Source of the DNA: an uncultured Flavobacteriales bacterium
GTDB lineage: Bacteria; Bacteroidota; Bacteroidia; Flavobacteriales_G; NORP312
Length of the DNA stretch: 45,781 bases
Reading direction: 5' to 3'
Assembly: GCA_905480125.1 (NCBI GenBank)
Contig: CAJQPE010000020.1
Coordinates: 1 to 45,781, forward strand
Shown here: one piece after another, positions 8,366-17,256 of the stretch
How the letters are laid out: each line of letters begins with the position of its first letter
How positions within the stretch are numbered: the first letter of the stretch is position 1
The notes under the pieces: generated by a model
Database searches by the model: none
Told to the model about the DNA's origin: nothing
The model's input: only the letters and a program-made list of their open reading frames with translations
Position numbers and translations under genes: made by a program

Positions 8366-10309
8366 ATGTACACTATTGAAAACATTATTATGAAGGATAT
8401 ACTTAAAGTGCCTGAGGAAAAGAAACGCTTAACAGAGGCTATATGTGATTCTGCATGCATATCAATTTCGAATGCCAACGGAGATATTATTTTAGTTAAT
8501 GATTCGTTTTGTAAAATCACTGGATACTCTGCTGATGAATTAATAGGAAGCAATCATAGATTGTTGAAGTCAGATATACATTCAAATGAGTTCTATAATG
8601 ATATTTGGAGTGCCATTGCTGAATTTGGTTCTTGGGCTGGACAGGTTTGTAATAGGAAAAAAAGTGGAGAAAATTACTGGGTATATTTGAAAATACAATC
8701 GTTCAATGAAGTTAGTGGTTCCATCGAAAAATATATAGCAACTTACCATGACATAACTAAGCAAAAACAGTTTGAAGAAAGAGTTCAAAGAGCAAACAAG
8801 CATTTAAAATTTACTCATAGATTGTTCGAAAAAGTTCTTCATAATGGGAGTATAGATAATATTCTCAAGATTGCATTATGGGGTTTTAGACAGAATATTA
8901 GCTCTTGTTCATGGGTTGCTGTAACGTTATTTGATCAAAAAAAGGATGAGGCTAATATTATTTGTCAAAACTCTGTGCTAGAGTCAAAATTAAAAACTGG
9001 AATAAAACTATCATTATCGGAAAATTTTAAAGATATAGATACACTTAAAAATGAAAGTTCCATATATTGTGCTGATATAAGAAAGCGCAAGACAAAAACG
9101 AACCTGGAGAGTCATTTTATAGACGAAGGTTTAATAAGTTATTATTTAATTCCGATAATAGATAATGAGGAGCTAATAGGCACCATAATTATCGCATCTA
9201 ATTTACGCGATTTTCTTGTTAACGAAATTGTTGAGACAATTGAAGAATACTGCTACAGTATCAGCATAGCAATTCATCATTCAAATTTGCATAAGTACAT
9301 AGTTGAAAGTGACGGGAGGTTAAACAGATTGCTAGAAGTTGTGAACGAAGGATTAATTCATATTGATGCCAATGGTAAAATACAGTATATAAATCCAAAA
9401 GCATGTTATTATTTTAATGTTAAAGCAGACGGCGTTTTTAATCAAGATATTAGTAATTTAATTGAATACAATAAATTATTTTATAATAATTGTATTGAAT
9501 ACATAAATAGTATCGCCAATATGCCACCAAATAATAGACAGATTTTGCTCCCATGCCCAATAAAAAAAGAAGTCTGGGGACTATTAAATATTACTTTAGA
9601 ACAAAATACTGACAAATTTTGTGGGGCAATTATTTTGATTACTGATATATCTGATTCATTAAAAATAGAAGAGCTAAGAAGGAGAACTTTAATCGAAGGT
9701 GAAGAAAATGAACGAAAGCGATTTGCACATGATTTACATGATGGTTTGGGTCAAACAATTGCCGCGGCAAACATGTATGTTAATGCACTGGAAAACAAAT
9801 TAAAAGGAAAACTTAATGAAGATGAGTGGGAACAATTAATAAAAACTAAAGAATTAGTTAATAGGGCCGTATTAGAAACTAGAACAATTAGTCATAATAT
9901 TATGCCTAATTCATTAAGTGAATTTGGTCTTTCGCAAACAATTGAAGAAGTTTGTGAGGATATATCGAAAATTAATGAGAAATTAGATATTGACTTCAAT
10001 ACCGATCTTAACGGGGTAAGGTTTGATAATGATATAGAATTAGGAATATATAGGGCAACACAAGAAATAATAAATAATACTTTGAAACATTCAAAAGCAA
10101 GTTTATTGCAAATAAGTTTGCGTTATAGAGCAGGAACTATTATGTTGCATAGTTTAGATAACGGTATTGGAATGTCAACAAAAAACACAAAAGGTCTAGG
10201 GCAAGAAAGTTTAAAAAATAGAATTAAAGCATTAAAAGGAGAAATAGAAATATACTCTTCCAAAGGTGAAGGAACGATTACGAAAATAAAGGTACGAACC
10301 AAAACATGA
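8366..10309 (+). CDS. Cytoplasmic PAS-GAF-PAS sensor histidine kinase (NarX/DesK type)
   Basis: 647-residue sensor kinase. A first PAS domain (about 25-135) contains the ITGYSADELIGSNHRLLKS motif and ends in a PAC segment (YIATYHDITKQKQ). It is followed by a GAF-like domain (about 150-300), a second PAS-like domain (about 315-430), and a HisKA_3 dimerisation domain with the phospho-accepting H458 in AHDLHDGLGQ. The HATPase domain has N571 in QEIINNTLKHSK, DNGIGM at 598-603 and GLGQ at 610-613. I see no membrane segment or signal peptide, so it probably senses an intracellular signal. An in-frame ATG eight codons downstream is an alternative start. The NarL-type regulator follows after 3 bp and is the likely partner. 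Confidence 0.93.
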   Translation: MYTIENIIMKDILKVPEEKKRLTEAICDSACISISNANGDIILVNDSFCKITGYSADELIGSNHRLLKSDIHSNEFYNDIWSAIAEFGSWAGQVCNRKKSGENYWVYLKIQSFNEVSGSIEKYIATYHDITKQKQFEERVQRANKHLKFTHRLFEKVLHNGSIDNILKIALWGFRQNISSCSWVAVTLFDQKKDEANIICQNSVLESKLKTGIKLSLSENFKDIDTLKNESSIYCADIRKRKTKTNLESHFIDEGLISYYLIPIIDNEELIGTIIIASNLRDFLVNEIVETIEEYCYSISIAIHHSNLHKYIVESDGRLNRLLEVVNEGLIHIDANGKIQYINPKACYYFNVKADGVFNQDISNLIEYNKLFYNNCIEYINSIANMPPNNRQILLPCPIKKEVWGLLNITLEQNTDKFCGAIILITDISDSLKIEELRRRTLIEGEENERKRFAHDLHDGLGQTIAAANMYVNALENKLKGKLNEDEWEQLIKTKELVNRAVLETRTISHNIMPNSLSEFGLSQTIEEVCEDISKINEKLDIDFNTDLNGVRFDNDIELGIYRATQEIINNTLKHSKASLLQISLRYRAGTIMLHSLDNGIGMSTKNTKGLGQESLKNRIKALKGEIEIYSSKGEGTITKIKVRTKT

Positions 10310-10312
10310 CTT

Positions 10313-10969
10313 ATGATTAAATTACTAATAGTAGACGACCACAAAATAATTAGAGACGGAATAAAAGCAATGCTTAGCGAAACAGATAGTGTTGAAATAG
10401 TGGGAGAATGCGAAAATGGTAAAGAAGTTGTTCCATTTCTTAAAAGTAACAAAGTTGATATCATTTTTATGGATATTAATATGCCAGAGCAAAATGGAAT
10501 CGAAACAACAAAAGAAGTTATCGAGAACTTTCCGTCGGCTAAAATAATTGCATTAACAATGCATAACCAGGAATCATATATTACGAAAATGTTAAAAGTT
10601 GGAGCAGTAGGCTATGTATTAAAAAATACTGGATTTGATGAAATATTAGACGCGATTACGACCGTAAATAGCGGTCATAGTTATTTTAGCGGAGATGTTT
10701 CAGAAATAATGATGTCAAAGTATATGAAAACATCTTCTGCTAACGACTATATAAACCCAGGAATGAGCTCTACAGAAGACTTAACTTCGAGAGAGCAAGA
10801 AATTATTATTTTAATTTCAAATGAGTTAACTAATAATGAAATTGCAGAAGAACTTCATATAAGTCCGAGAACAGTCGATACTCATCGGAGAAATTTATTA
10901 CAGAAATTAGGTGTTAAAAATACGGCAGGCTTGGTCAAATTTGCGGTCAAAAACAATATGTTAGGGTAA
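10313..10969 (+). CDS. NarL/FixJ-family response regulator
   Basis: 218-residue transcription regulator: receiver domain at the N-terminus (D8-D9 in LIVDDHK, phosphorylation site D54 in IIFMDINMPEQNG), a linker, and a LuxR-type helix-turn-helix at the C-terminus (LTSREQEIIILISNELTNNE, then SPRTVDTHRRNLLQKLGV). This architecture pairs with HisKA_3 kinases, and the gene starts 3 bp after the kinase stop, so the two should be co-translated. Target genes are unknown. The downstream E1 gene is separated by a 263-bp gap and may or may not be a target. Confidence 0.94.
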   Translation: MIKLLIVDDHKIIRDGIKAMLSETDSVEIVGECENGKEVVPFLKSNKVDIIFMDINMPEQNGIETTKEVIENFPSAKIIALTMHNQESYITKMLKVGAVGYVLKNTGFDEILDAITTVNSGHSYFSGDVSEIMMSKYMKTSSANDYINPGMSSTEDLTSREQEIIILISNELTNNEIAEELHISPRTVDTHRRNLLQKLGVKNTAGLVKFAVKNNMLG

Positions 10970-11167
10970 TTTTTTCTGCTGATAAATCCATATTATTTAA
11001 AAGGTTATCGGAAGGTTTTTCAATGAAAATGTAGTTAAATTTTGATAAAATAACTTAAAAACTACTTAGTTATGAGATTGCTTTTTAGAGAATATTTATT
11101 AATGTTTTTTACTAATTGATTTTGATAATGGCGAATAATAGTTAATATTTACCGATATGCTTATTTT

Positions 11168-11185
11168 GCCAAAAAACATTTTGGC
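11168..11185. promoter_or_regulatory. Perfect inverted repeat upstream of the E1 gene
   Basis: GCCAAAA-AACA-TTTTGGC: two perfect 7-bp arms around a 4-base spacer, ending 47 bp before the ATG at 11233. It could be an operator or a small RNA hairpin in the leader. No exact TAnnTTTG promoter box is seen nearby. The rest of the 10970-11232 gap is AT-rich without a gene. Confidence 0.3.
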
Positions 11186-11232
11186 TTATTTAAAATTCAC
11201 CTAATTATTTTTATTGAAATAATATTCTAGTC

Positions 11233-13329
11233 ATGTCAGAAGCTAATGTTGCTAAACAAAAAGTGAATACACTAAGAATAAATAAAGAAATTCTCTCAAA
11301 GGCTTTTGTGCATATGTGCACAGCTAAAGCGCTTACTAATTTGTACGAAGCGAATAAAGATATTACTTCTAAATACGTTCACGCAACCTCAAGGGGGCAC
11401 GAGTCCATTCAGATTGCAGTTGGCATGCAACTACTTCCACAAGATTACTTATCGGCTTATTATAGAGATGACTCCATTTTACTGAGTATAGGCATTACTC
11501 CTTATGAGCTAATGCTTCAGCTACTTGCGAAAAGAGATGATCCCTTTTCTGGTGGTCGAACTTACTATAGCCACCCGAGCCTGAATCGAGATGATATGCC
11601 TAAAATTCCTCACCAGTCTTCTGCAACGGGTATGCAAGCTATTCCTTCCACAGGCTTGGCTATGGGAGTTCAGTACAAAGAGTTTCAAGGCTTAGACGAT
11701 AAATCTATTAAGGATAAACCTGTTGTTGTCTGTTCTTTGGGCGATGCCTGTATTACAGAAGGTGAGGTTTCTGAGGCTTTTCAAATGGCTGTTTTAAAGA
11801 AATTACCAATACTGTATTTAGTACAAGATAACGAATGGGATATTTCCGCTAGTGCAGAAGAAATTAGAGCGCAGGATGCTACACATTATGCAAAAGGATT
11901 TAAAGGGTTGGAATTAAGAACCATTGACGGAACAGATTTCGATACTTGTTACAATACGGTTAAGGAGATTGTTGAGCTCATTAGAACAGAGCGGAGACCG
12001 TTTCTAATTCATGCTAAAGTCCCTTTGTTAAATCACCATACTTCTGGAGTAAGAATGGAATGGTATCGAGACGATTTAAAAGAAGCAAAGGCAAAAGATC
12101 CTTTTCCTAAAATCTGGAAATTGTTAGCCGAAAATGGATTTTCAGAGAAAGAACTTCAAGAAATAGAAAAAGAGGCTATAAAAAATGTGAAATCAGATTA
12201 CAAAAAGGCAGTTGCCGCAGAAGATCCTCGGCCAGAAGATTTGTTAGACCACTGCTATGCGCCAACCCCAGTAACTGAAGAAATAGGTGAGCGTGAACCA
12301 AAAGGAAAGGAATCAACCGTAATGGTTGACAGCGCGCTATTTGCTGTTCAAGAATTAATGGAAGATCATAAAGAATGCTTGCTTTATGGTCAAGATGTTG
12401 GAGGGAGATTAGGCGGTGTTTTTCGCGAAGCAGCAACCCTTGCAGCTAAGTTTGGAGATGATAGGGTGTTTAATACTCCAATTCAAGAAGCATTTATTAT
12501 TGGTAGTACTGTGGGGATGTCAGTTGTTGGTTTAAAACCGATTGTCGAAGTTCAGTTTGCCGATTATATCTGGCCAGGATTAAATCAATTGTTTACCGAA
12601 GTTGCCCGTTCGTATTATTTATCTAATGGAAAATGGGCTACTAGTATGATTTTAAGAGTGCCTATAGGTGCTTATGGTAGTGGTGGACCATATCATTCAT
12701 CAAGTGTTGAGTCTGTTGTTACCAACATAAGAGGTATTAAAGTTGCATATCCGTCTAACGGTGCCGATTTAAAAGGTTTAATGAAATCTGCCTATCATGA
12801 TCTGAATCCAGTTATTATGTTAGAGCACAAAGGACTATACTGGTCTAAGATAAAAGGCACAGAAGCTGCAAAAACTATTGAGCCAGACAAAGATTACATT
12901 ATCCCTTTCGGGAAGGGGAGAATAACTTTAGAAGCATATGCCCCTTCAATTGCGAGGGGAGAAACAGTTTGTGTTGTTACATATGGTATGGGCGTACACT
13001 GGGCTTTAAATGCCGCTAAAAACCACAAAGGAAAAGTTGAAATTGTAGATCTCAGAACGCTACTACCATGGGACGAAGAGCTTGTTTTTGAGCGTGTTAA
13101 GGCTCACGGTAAATGCATTGTTGTAACTGAAGAACCTGTAGACAATACTTTTGCTCAAGGTTTAGCCGGTAAAATTTCTAAAAACTGCTTTGAGTATATA
13201 GATGCTCCAGTAGAAGTGATAGGTTCGTTAAACACCCCAGCAATACCTCTTAATTCTGTTTTAGAAGCTACATTGCTTCCTAATTCAGATAAAGTGAGTG
13301 AGATTATTGGTGCAGTTTTGGGATATTAG
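11233..13329 (+). CDS. Fused E1 alpha-beta subunit of a branched-chain 2-oxoacid dehydrogenase
   Basis: ThDP-dependent decarboxylating component that feeds acyl groups to lipoylated E2; the likely substrate is 2-oxoisovalerate and related branched-chain 2-oxo acids. The 698 residues join what are usually two polypeptides. The E1-alpha half (about 1-350) contains the SRGHESIQIAVG segment, the ThDP/Mg motif GDACITEGEVSEAFQMA with DNEWDIS, and the phosphorylation-loop-like HHTSGVRMEWYR. The E1-beta half (about 365-698) contains LLYGQDVGGRLGG, FNTPIQEAFIIGSTVGMSVVG, VQFADYIWPGLNQLFTEVAR and RVPIGAYGSGGPYHS. Fused forms are common in Bacteroidota. No E2 or E3 gene lies in the window. Substrate specificity cannot be fixed from sequence alone; a pyruvate-type E1 is less likely. 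Confidence 0.9.
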   Translation: MSEANVAKQKVNTLRINKEILSKAFVHMCTAKALTNLYEANKDITSKYVHATSRGHESIQIAVGMQLLPQDYLSAYYRDDSILLSIGITPYELMLQLLAKRDDPFSGGRTYYSHPSLNRDDMPKIPHQSSATGMQAIPSTGLAMGVQYKEFQGLDDKSIKDKPVVVCSLGDACITEGEVSEAFQMAVLKKLPILYLVQDNEWDISASAEEIRAQDATHYAKGFKGLELRTIDGTDFDTCYNTVKEIVELIRTERRPFLIHAKVPLLNHHTSGVRMEWYRDDLKEAKAKDPFPKIWKLLAENGFSEKELQEIEKEAIKNVKSDYKKAVAAEDPRPEDLLDHCYAPTPVTEEIGEREPKGKESTVMVDSALFAVQELMEDHKECLLYGQDVGGRLGGVFREAATLAAKFGDDRVFNTPIQEAFIIGSTVGMSVVGLKPIVEVQFADYIWPGLNQLFTEVARSYYLSNGKWATSMILRVPIGAYGSGGPYHSSSVESVVTNIRGIKVAYPSNGADLKGLMKSAYHDLNPVIMLEHKGLYWSKIKGTEAAKTIEPDKDYIIPFGKGRITLEAYAPSIARGETVCVVTYGMGVHWALNAAKNHKGKVEIVDLRTLLPWDEELVFERVKAHGKCIVVTEEPVDNTFAQGLAGKISKNCFEYIDAPVEVIGSLNTPAIPLNSVLEATLLPNSDKVSEIIGAVLGY

Positions 13330-13380
13330 AAGAATAATTAAATTATAATATTAGTGGCGTTTAGATTTTATTGTTTGTTG

Positions 13381-14079
13381 TTAAATTTTTTGATGAAAAC
13401 TTAATTGAAACTGATTTTTACTCCAATTATCTGTTGTTTGGTTCATTACACCAATTTGAATTTTAAGTCCTTTTTTTAATATGTACCCAAAAGAGGCATA
13501 GAATCTGTTCCGGTCAAATATTTCTACTGTATTTTTATTTCCGATCTTTCGTTGACCATTAATGAATATTTCATTATAAATTGAAAGATATAGTGTTTTC
13601 TTGACCATTTCTTCGTTGTTCAGGGGAATATTTAGAAAAAGATTATAGCGAAAGCGTGTTCTTAAATCTTGACCTTCAATAAACCTTTGCTCATAACGGA
13701 ATCGGTGGTTAGTATGCAACCGACGAAAAAAAAGAACTGGGAACAAAGTTTCTTGATAAATCCTACTCTCAGCAATTGTTGATTTATCAACACCATACTT
13801 CCCCGTTGTAATATTTCCATAGCCAAAAGTCAGTTTAACATCTGCATTTTTTGGTTTATATGTTACTCCTCCTCGCAACAGCAGTTGTTCAAGGTCCCCA
13901 GCAATATTCCAATTACGGTATTGAACATCTCCTTGAATACCCCATGAGCTTTGGTTAAATGTTGAATTAAAAAAATACATGTACCATGCACCAATTTCAT
14001 TTTCATTTATTTGAGCATTTCCGTTCTTTTTCATCAATAAGGAAATACAAATTATCAGTAATAATAAGATTTTTTTCAC
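13381..14079 (-). CDS. DUF2490-family outer-membrane protein
   Basis: 232 residues starting at a GTG codon. An N-terminal signal peptide (MKKILLLLIICISLLMKK, cut probably after NGNA) is followed by alternating aromatic and polar strands typical of a small outer-membrane beta-barrel: WGIQGDVQYRNWNIAGD, LLLRGGVTYKP, RFRYEQRF, FRYNLFLNIPL and FYASFGYIL. The EQR..EGQDLRTRFRY block is characteristic of DUF2490 proteins. Function is unknown for the family. The final residue pattern (FQLSFHQKI) fits a closing beta strand. It converges with the E1 gene 51 bp away. Confidence 0.8.
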   Translation of the reverse strand: MKKILLLLIICISLLMKKNGNAQINENEIGAWYMYFFNSTFNQSSWGIQGDVQYRNWNIAGDLEQLLLRGGVTYKPKNADVKLTFGYGNITTGKYGVDKSTIAESRIYQETLFPVLFFRRLHTNHRFRYEQRFIEGQDLRTRFRYNLFLNIPLNNEEMVKKTLYLSIYNEIFINGQRKIGNKNTVEIFDRNRFYASFGYILKKGLKIQIGVMNQTTDNWSKNQFQLSFHQKI

Positions 14080-14175
14080 TGTTTAGAAATATAAGCAAGT
14101 AAAGATATTCTTGCCAGTTTTTTGAAAGGATTTGGATTTATTTCCTCTGAGCCTAAACTCAGTTTAAATTAGAAG

Positions 14176-14213
14176 GCCCGAGAAATTACGAGTTTTTACT
14201 AATTTTATCGGGC
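14176..14213 (-). terminator. Imperfect hairpin downstream of the beta-barrel gene, possible terminator
   Basis: Outer arms GCCCGA (14176-14181) and TCGGGC (14208-14213) pair perfectly; inside them AAATTA (14183-14188) pairs with TAATTT (14200-14205) across a short internal loop. It lies about 75 bp past the stop of the beta-barrel gene on the minus strand and before the DUF2490 gene. There is no strong U tract, so termination strength is doubtful. Confidence 0.4.
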
Positions 14214-14289
14214 TTAACTAAATGTAAAATTAATTTGTTAAATGCAGTCAATTATGTTAAGTCTGAATAGATTTTGTGTATTGTACAAT

Positions 14290-14931
14290 CTATAATTTAT
14301 AACTGATTCCTCCAGTTATCCAACCTCCGCCAAAGAAGCCTCCATCTGCGTGAATATTTATATTGTCAGTAATAAAATATCTTGCACCAAGAGCAGTTCT
14401 AAAAGCTATCGGAGATACACTTCCTGATAAATCAATACCTAAATTATCACTTCCACCAGCATCTAAAGTTCTGGTACCAGCTTTATATCCGATCGAGTTA
14501 GCCCAATTCATAGTAAATTTATCAGTATTTACAAACTCCCAAGATGTTCTCAACATAACTTTAAGTTTAGTTACGCTGTAAGAAGCTGCATAATTGGAGT
14601 AATCGTAAAAGCCTGTAATAGTATTATATTCCGAAATACCTTCATTCCATGTACCTGTTTTAGTTTCGTAGTTTACGTCTAGACCAATACCAAACTTATT
14701 CGCAACCATATACTGAGCGCGTAAACCTACTGGACCTATAACTGTTGTTTTTGGGTTATAAGCTTCTCCAGCAATATTATCACCGCTTAATTCATCTATT
14801 GCTCGTAAGATTAAACCAGGACCTACATAGCCATAATAAACGTCAACACTTATGTCATTTTTTTCCCATGCCTGTGCCATTGAGATTGTGGTAATTGCTG
14901 ATATGAGTAATGTTCCTATTAATTTTTTCAT
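14290..14931 (-). CDS. Outer-membrane beta-barrel family protein
   Basis: 213 residues from the start chosen here. An upstream in-frame ATG at 14991 adds 20 residues ahead of a clean signal peptide (MKKLIGTLLISAITTISMAQ), so the ATG at 14931 is preferred. The mature part reads as a beta-barrel with repeated amphipathic strands: DISVDVYYGYVGPGLIL, VGLRAQYMVANKFGIGLDVN, SYSVTKLKVMLRTSWEF, FTMNWANSIGYKAG, ALGARYFITDNINIHADGG, and a closing strand ending in SYKL. It resembles the small OmpA-barrel-like proteins common in Bacteroidota. Ligand and role are unknown. An isolated gene with a hairpin behind it. Confidence 0.75.
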   Translation of the reverse strand: MKKLIGTLLISAITTISMAQAWEKNDISVDVYYGYVGPGLILRAIDELSGDNIAGEAYNPKTTVIGPVGLRAQYMVANKFGIGLDVNYETKTGTWNEGISEYNTITGFYDYSNYAASYSVTKLKVMLRTSWEFVNTDKFTMNWANSIGYKAGTRTLDAGGSDNLGIDLSGSVSPIAFRTALGARYFITDNINIHADGGFFGGGWITGGISYKL

Positions 14932-15673
14932 AATGCTAGTTGATTTAAATTTTAAGATTAGATTTTCTAAACTTTTGATATAAGTCTTCAAACAATTATG
15001 TTAAGCATTTGTTCAAATTTTTATAAAAATATTTTAGTTACAGTTCTGCACATTGAACCAACAATTAAACTATAACGCCATTTTGCCTTATATATCGCTA
15101 CTGATTAGAAAGATCAATTTTTTAATTATTAGAGTAACACCCATTGAAATTAACCAAATCATCTTAAGACGAAAGATTGGCTCTACACGTTAAAACTATC
15201 TGGAATAGACCGTATGATTGCAGCAGCTGACAGATCCTCTAATAAAATAATCCTCTTAGCCAAATAAGCAGGATTTTCGATTTAATAAGAGCTGCATATT
15301 AATAATTAGCTAGCGCATTTAAATTCTTAATCCTATTTCATTTTCTCAAAAAAATGATTTCGGGGTTTAAGAAGTAATTTAAGAGATAATATTGTGGAAC
15401 AAATTTTACTAAAACAATTATAAACTGCTCCCCAATGAAGTGGTATCGATCAGCGAAAAATCTATAATATCAACGATACCCAAAACTTTTCTATACATAG
15501 CCGCACATTTTCGCCCAAACTTAGGTCTTTGATTTTAAATAAAATTAATTAGATAGAGCTCAATAGCGATCTATTAAACATAAATCCCACTTCTTGTTAA
15601 ATTTTTTTTGAAAAACTGTCATATTTTATCGATAGTGGTAACTAATACTATATAAACCAAAAAACATTAAATT
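14932..15673. other. Gene-poor intergenic region, possible decayed sequence
   Basis: About 740 bp with stops in all frames. The longest suggestive stretch is a 32-codon open frame on the minus strand (15186-15281) with no start codon, containing AYLAKRIILLEDLSAAAI. On the plus strand near 15130-15260 two short frames are also open, so chance is possible. No hairpin, tandem repeat or RNA gene was recognised. The promoter of the M23 gene should lie near the right end. Confidence 0.4.
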
Positions 15674-16717
15674 ATGGAAAATTTAGTACAAATCTATACC
15701 ATCGTATGCTGTGTGCTTGCGAGCATTATTTTATCATTGATTATTTACCGAGCATATAAGGGAATTATTAAAAAAGAAAACCGGCAGTACATCTGGTTAA
15801 TCGAAGGCAATTGGTATGTTAAAATTTTAAAAATGCTATTTGGCTTGGCTATGTTGGTTGCAATAATATTCGCTCCTTTTTATTTACAAATTGTCTCTTC
15901 GTTTAAATCTTTTATTTCACCTGGGGTTAACTGGCTTCTTCTTGCGTCTATATTGCTGCTATCAGGATTAGAATGTTACTTGGCACTGAGCGTTTCAAAT
16001 AAGTTATTGAACAAAACCTATAAAAAGGTTGTGTTGAGTAGCATTGTATTGGTTCTATTACCCCTGGCATTGCAGTGTATTTATTATATGCCAAAGATGT
16101 TTACTTACCCTTCGCAAAATGAATGCAATTCTATTGATTTACCGGTAAAAGGTAAGTGGTTAGCGGGGCATGCTGGTGGTAACGAATTGGTCAATTACCA
16201 TTGCGCTTATAAAGCACAAAAGTATGCTATGGATATTGTTAAGGTGGATGAAAAGGGTCGATTTTTTAAAGGAGCAGGCAATGAATTAGAAGATTATTTC
16301 ACCATGGGTGAAAATATATATGCTCCTGTTGCGGGAACAGTAGTTGGTTTGCTGGATAGTTTGCCTAATGTTGAAGTGACATTAACCACCAGTGATACTG
16401 TTAACCCGGCCGGCAATCATATTGTGATTAAATTTGATGCTGACCGATACTTATTTCTTGCGCATCTGAACAAAGGCACGCTAAAAGTTAAAAAAGGAGA
16501 TAAAGTAAAGCAGGGAGATTTACTTGCCCAAGCCGGCAATTCAGGCAATACCAGCTGGCCTCATTTACATATGCATATTCAAGATAAACCGGTTCTTGAT
16601 AATGCCTCAGCAACTGGATTTCCCTATCGATTTAGTAAAATAAATAAAAAACGATGGTTTAGCTGGGCTAGTGTGATTAACGGGTTTTTAATAAGAAATG
16701 ACATTTTTAAAAATTAG
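15674..16717 (+). CDS. Membrane-anchored M23-family (LytM-like) metallopeptidase
   Basis: 347 residues. The N-terminal half carries four likely transmembrane helices (about 7-27, 52-72, 84-106 and 118-139), and the C-terminal half is an M23 peptidase domain outside the membrane. Probable zinc and catalytic residues are H176 and D187 (NYHCAYKAQKYAMD), H264 (LFLAHLNKG) and the HxH pair H297/H299 (WPHLHMHI). The structural block YAPVAGTVVGLLD and the KVKKGDKVKQGDLLAQAGNSG loop are typical. Family members cleave cell-wall peptides. The ECF sigma factor starts 41 bp downstream on the same strand, so the two may be co-transcribed. Substrate is not proven. Confidence 0.88.
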   Translation: MENLVQIYTIVCCVLASIILSLIIYRAYKGIIKKENRQYIWLIEGNWYVKILKMLFGLAMLVAIIFAPFYLQIVSSFKSFISPGVNWLLLASILLLSGLECYLALSVSNKLLNKTYKKVVLSSIVLVLLPLALQCIYYMPKMFTYPSQNECNSIDLPVKGKWLAGHAGGNELVNYHCAYKAQKYAMDIVKVDEKGRFFKGAGNELEDYFTMGENIYAPVAGTVVGLLDSLPNVEVTLTTSDTVNPAGNHIVIKFDADRYLFLAHLNKGTLKVKKGDKVKQGDLLAQAGNSGNTSWPHLHMHIQDKPVLDNASATGFPYRFSKINKKRWFSWASVINGFLIRNDIFKN

Positions 16718-16758
16718 AATTGCATATTTGGAATCATCTTATAGTTAATAATACGTAA

Positions 16759-17256
16759 GTGAATCCATCTGAGCAACTTTTTAAAGAAGCTTTTAACAGC
16801 AATAAAGATCGCATTTTTCGCATATGCAGATCTTATTCCAAGTCAAATGAAGATGCGGAAGACCTTTTGCAAGAAGTCTTATTAAATGTTTGGAAGTCGC
16901 TTCCTAATTTTAAGGGAAATGCCAGTATTGATACATGGATATACCGTATAACGATTAACATCTGTTTAAGGGCTAGGCATTTTTCGCGAAAAGTAAATAA
17001 ACATATGATAAGGGTAGATGGAGTGTCACTGGCCAATACTGCAGAAGAGGTTGACTACAGTAAAGATGCGGAATATGCAAGCTTGGCGGCTTGTATTGAG
17101 GAGCTTAAAGGAATCAATAAATCCATTGTGTTGCTTTATTTGGAAGACATGCCATATAAAGGCATTGCAGAAGTAACCGGCCTTACAGAAAATCACATTG
17201 CTGTTAAAATGAAAAGAATAAAAAGCCAATTAACCAACTGTGTAAAATCTAAATGA
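16759..17256 (+). CDS. ECF-type RNA polymerase sigma factor
   Basis: 165 residues from a GTG start. Region 2 is clear (IFRICRSYSKSNEDAEDLLQ, then NVWKSLPNFKGNASIDTWIYRI), and region 4 has the promoter-recognition helix-turn-helix (LLYLEDMPYKGIAEVTGLTE, then VAVKMKRI-like residues). The length and the lack of regions 1 and 3 place it in the extracytoplasmic-function group. Its stop codon overlaps the start of the following membrane protein by 4 bases (ATGA), the usual arrangement for a sigma factor and its regulator. The signal is unknown; the adjacent M23 peptidase suggests the cell envelope, which is inference. Confidence 0.92.
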   Translation: MNPSEQLFKEAFNSNKDRIFRICRSYSKSNEDAEDLLQEVLLNVWKSLPNFKGNASIDTWIYRITINICLRARHFSRKVNKHMIRVDGVSLANTAEEVDYSKDAEYASLAACIEELKGINKSIVLLYLEDMPYKGIAEVTGLTENHIAVKMKRIKSQLTNCVKSK

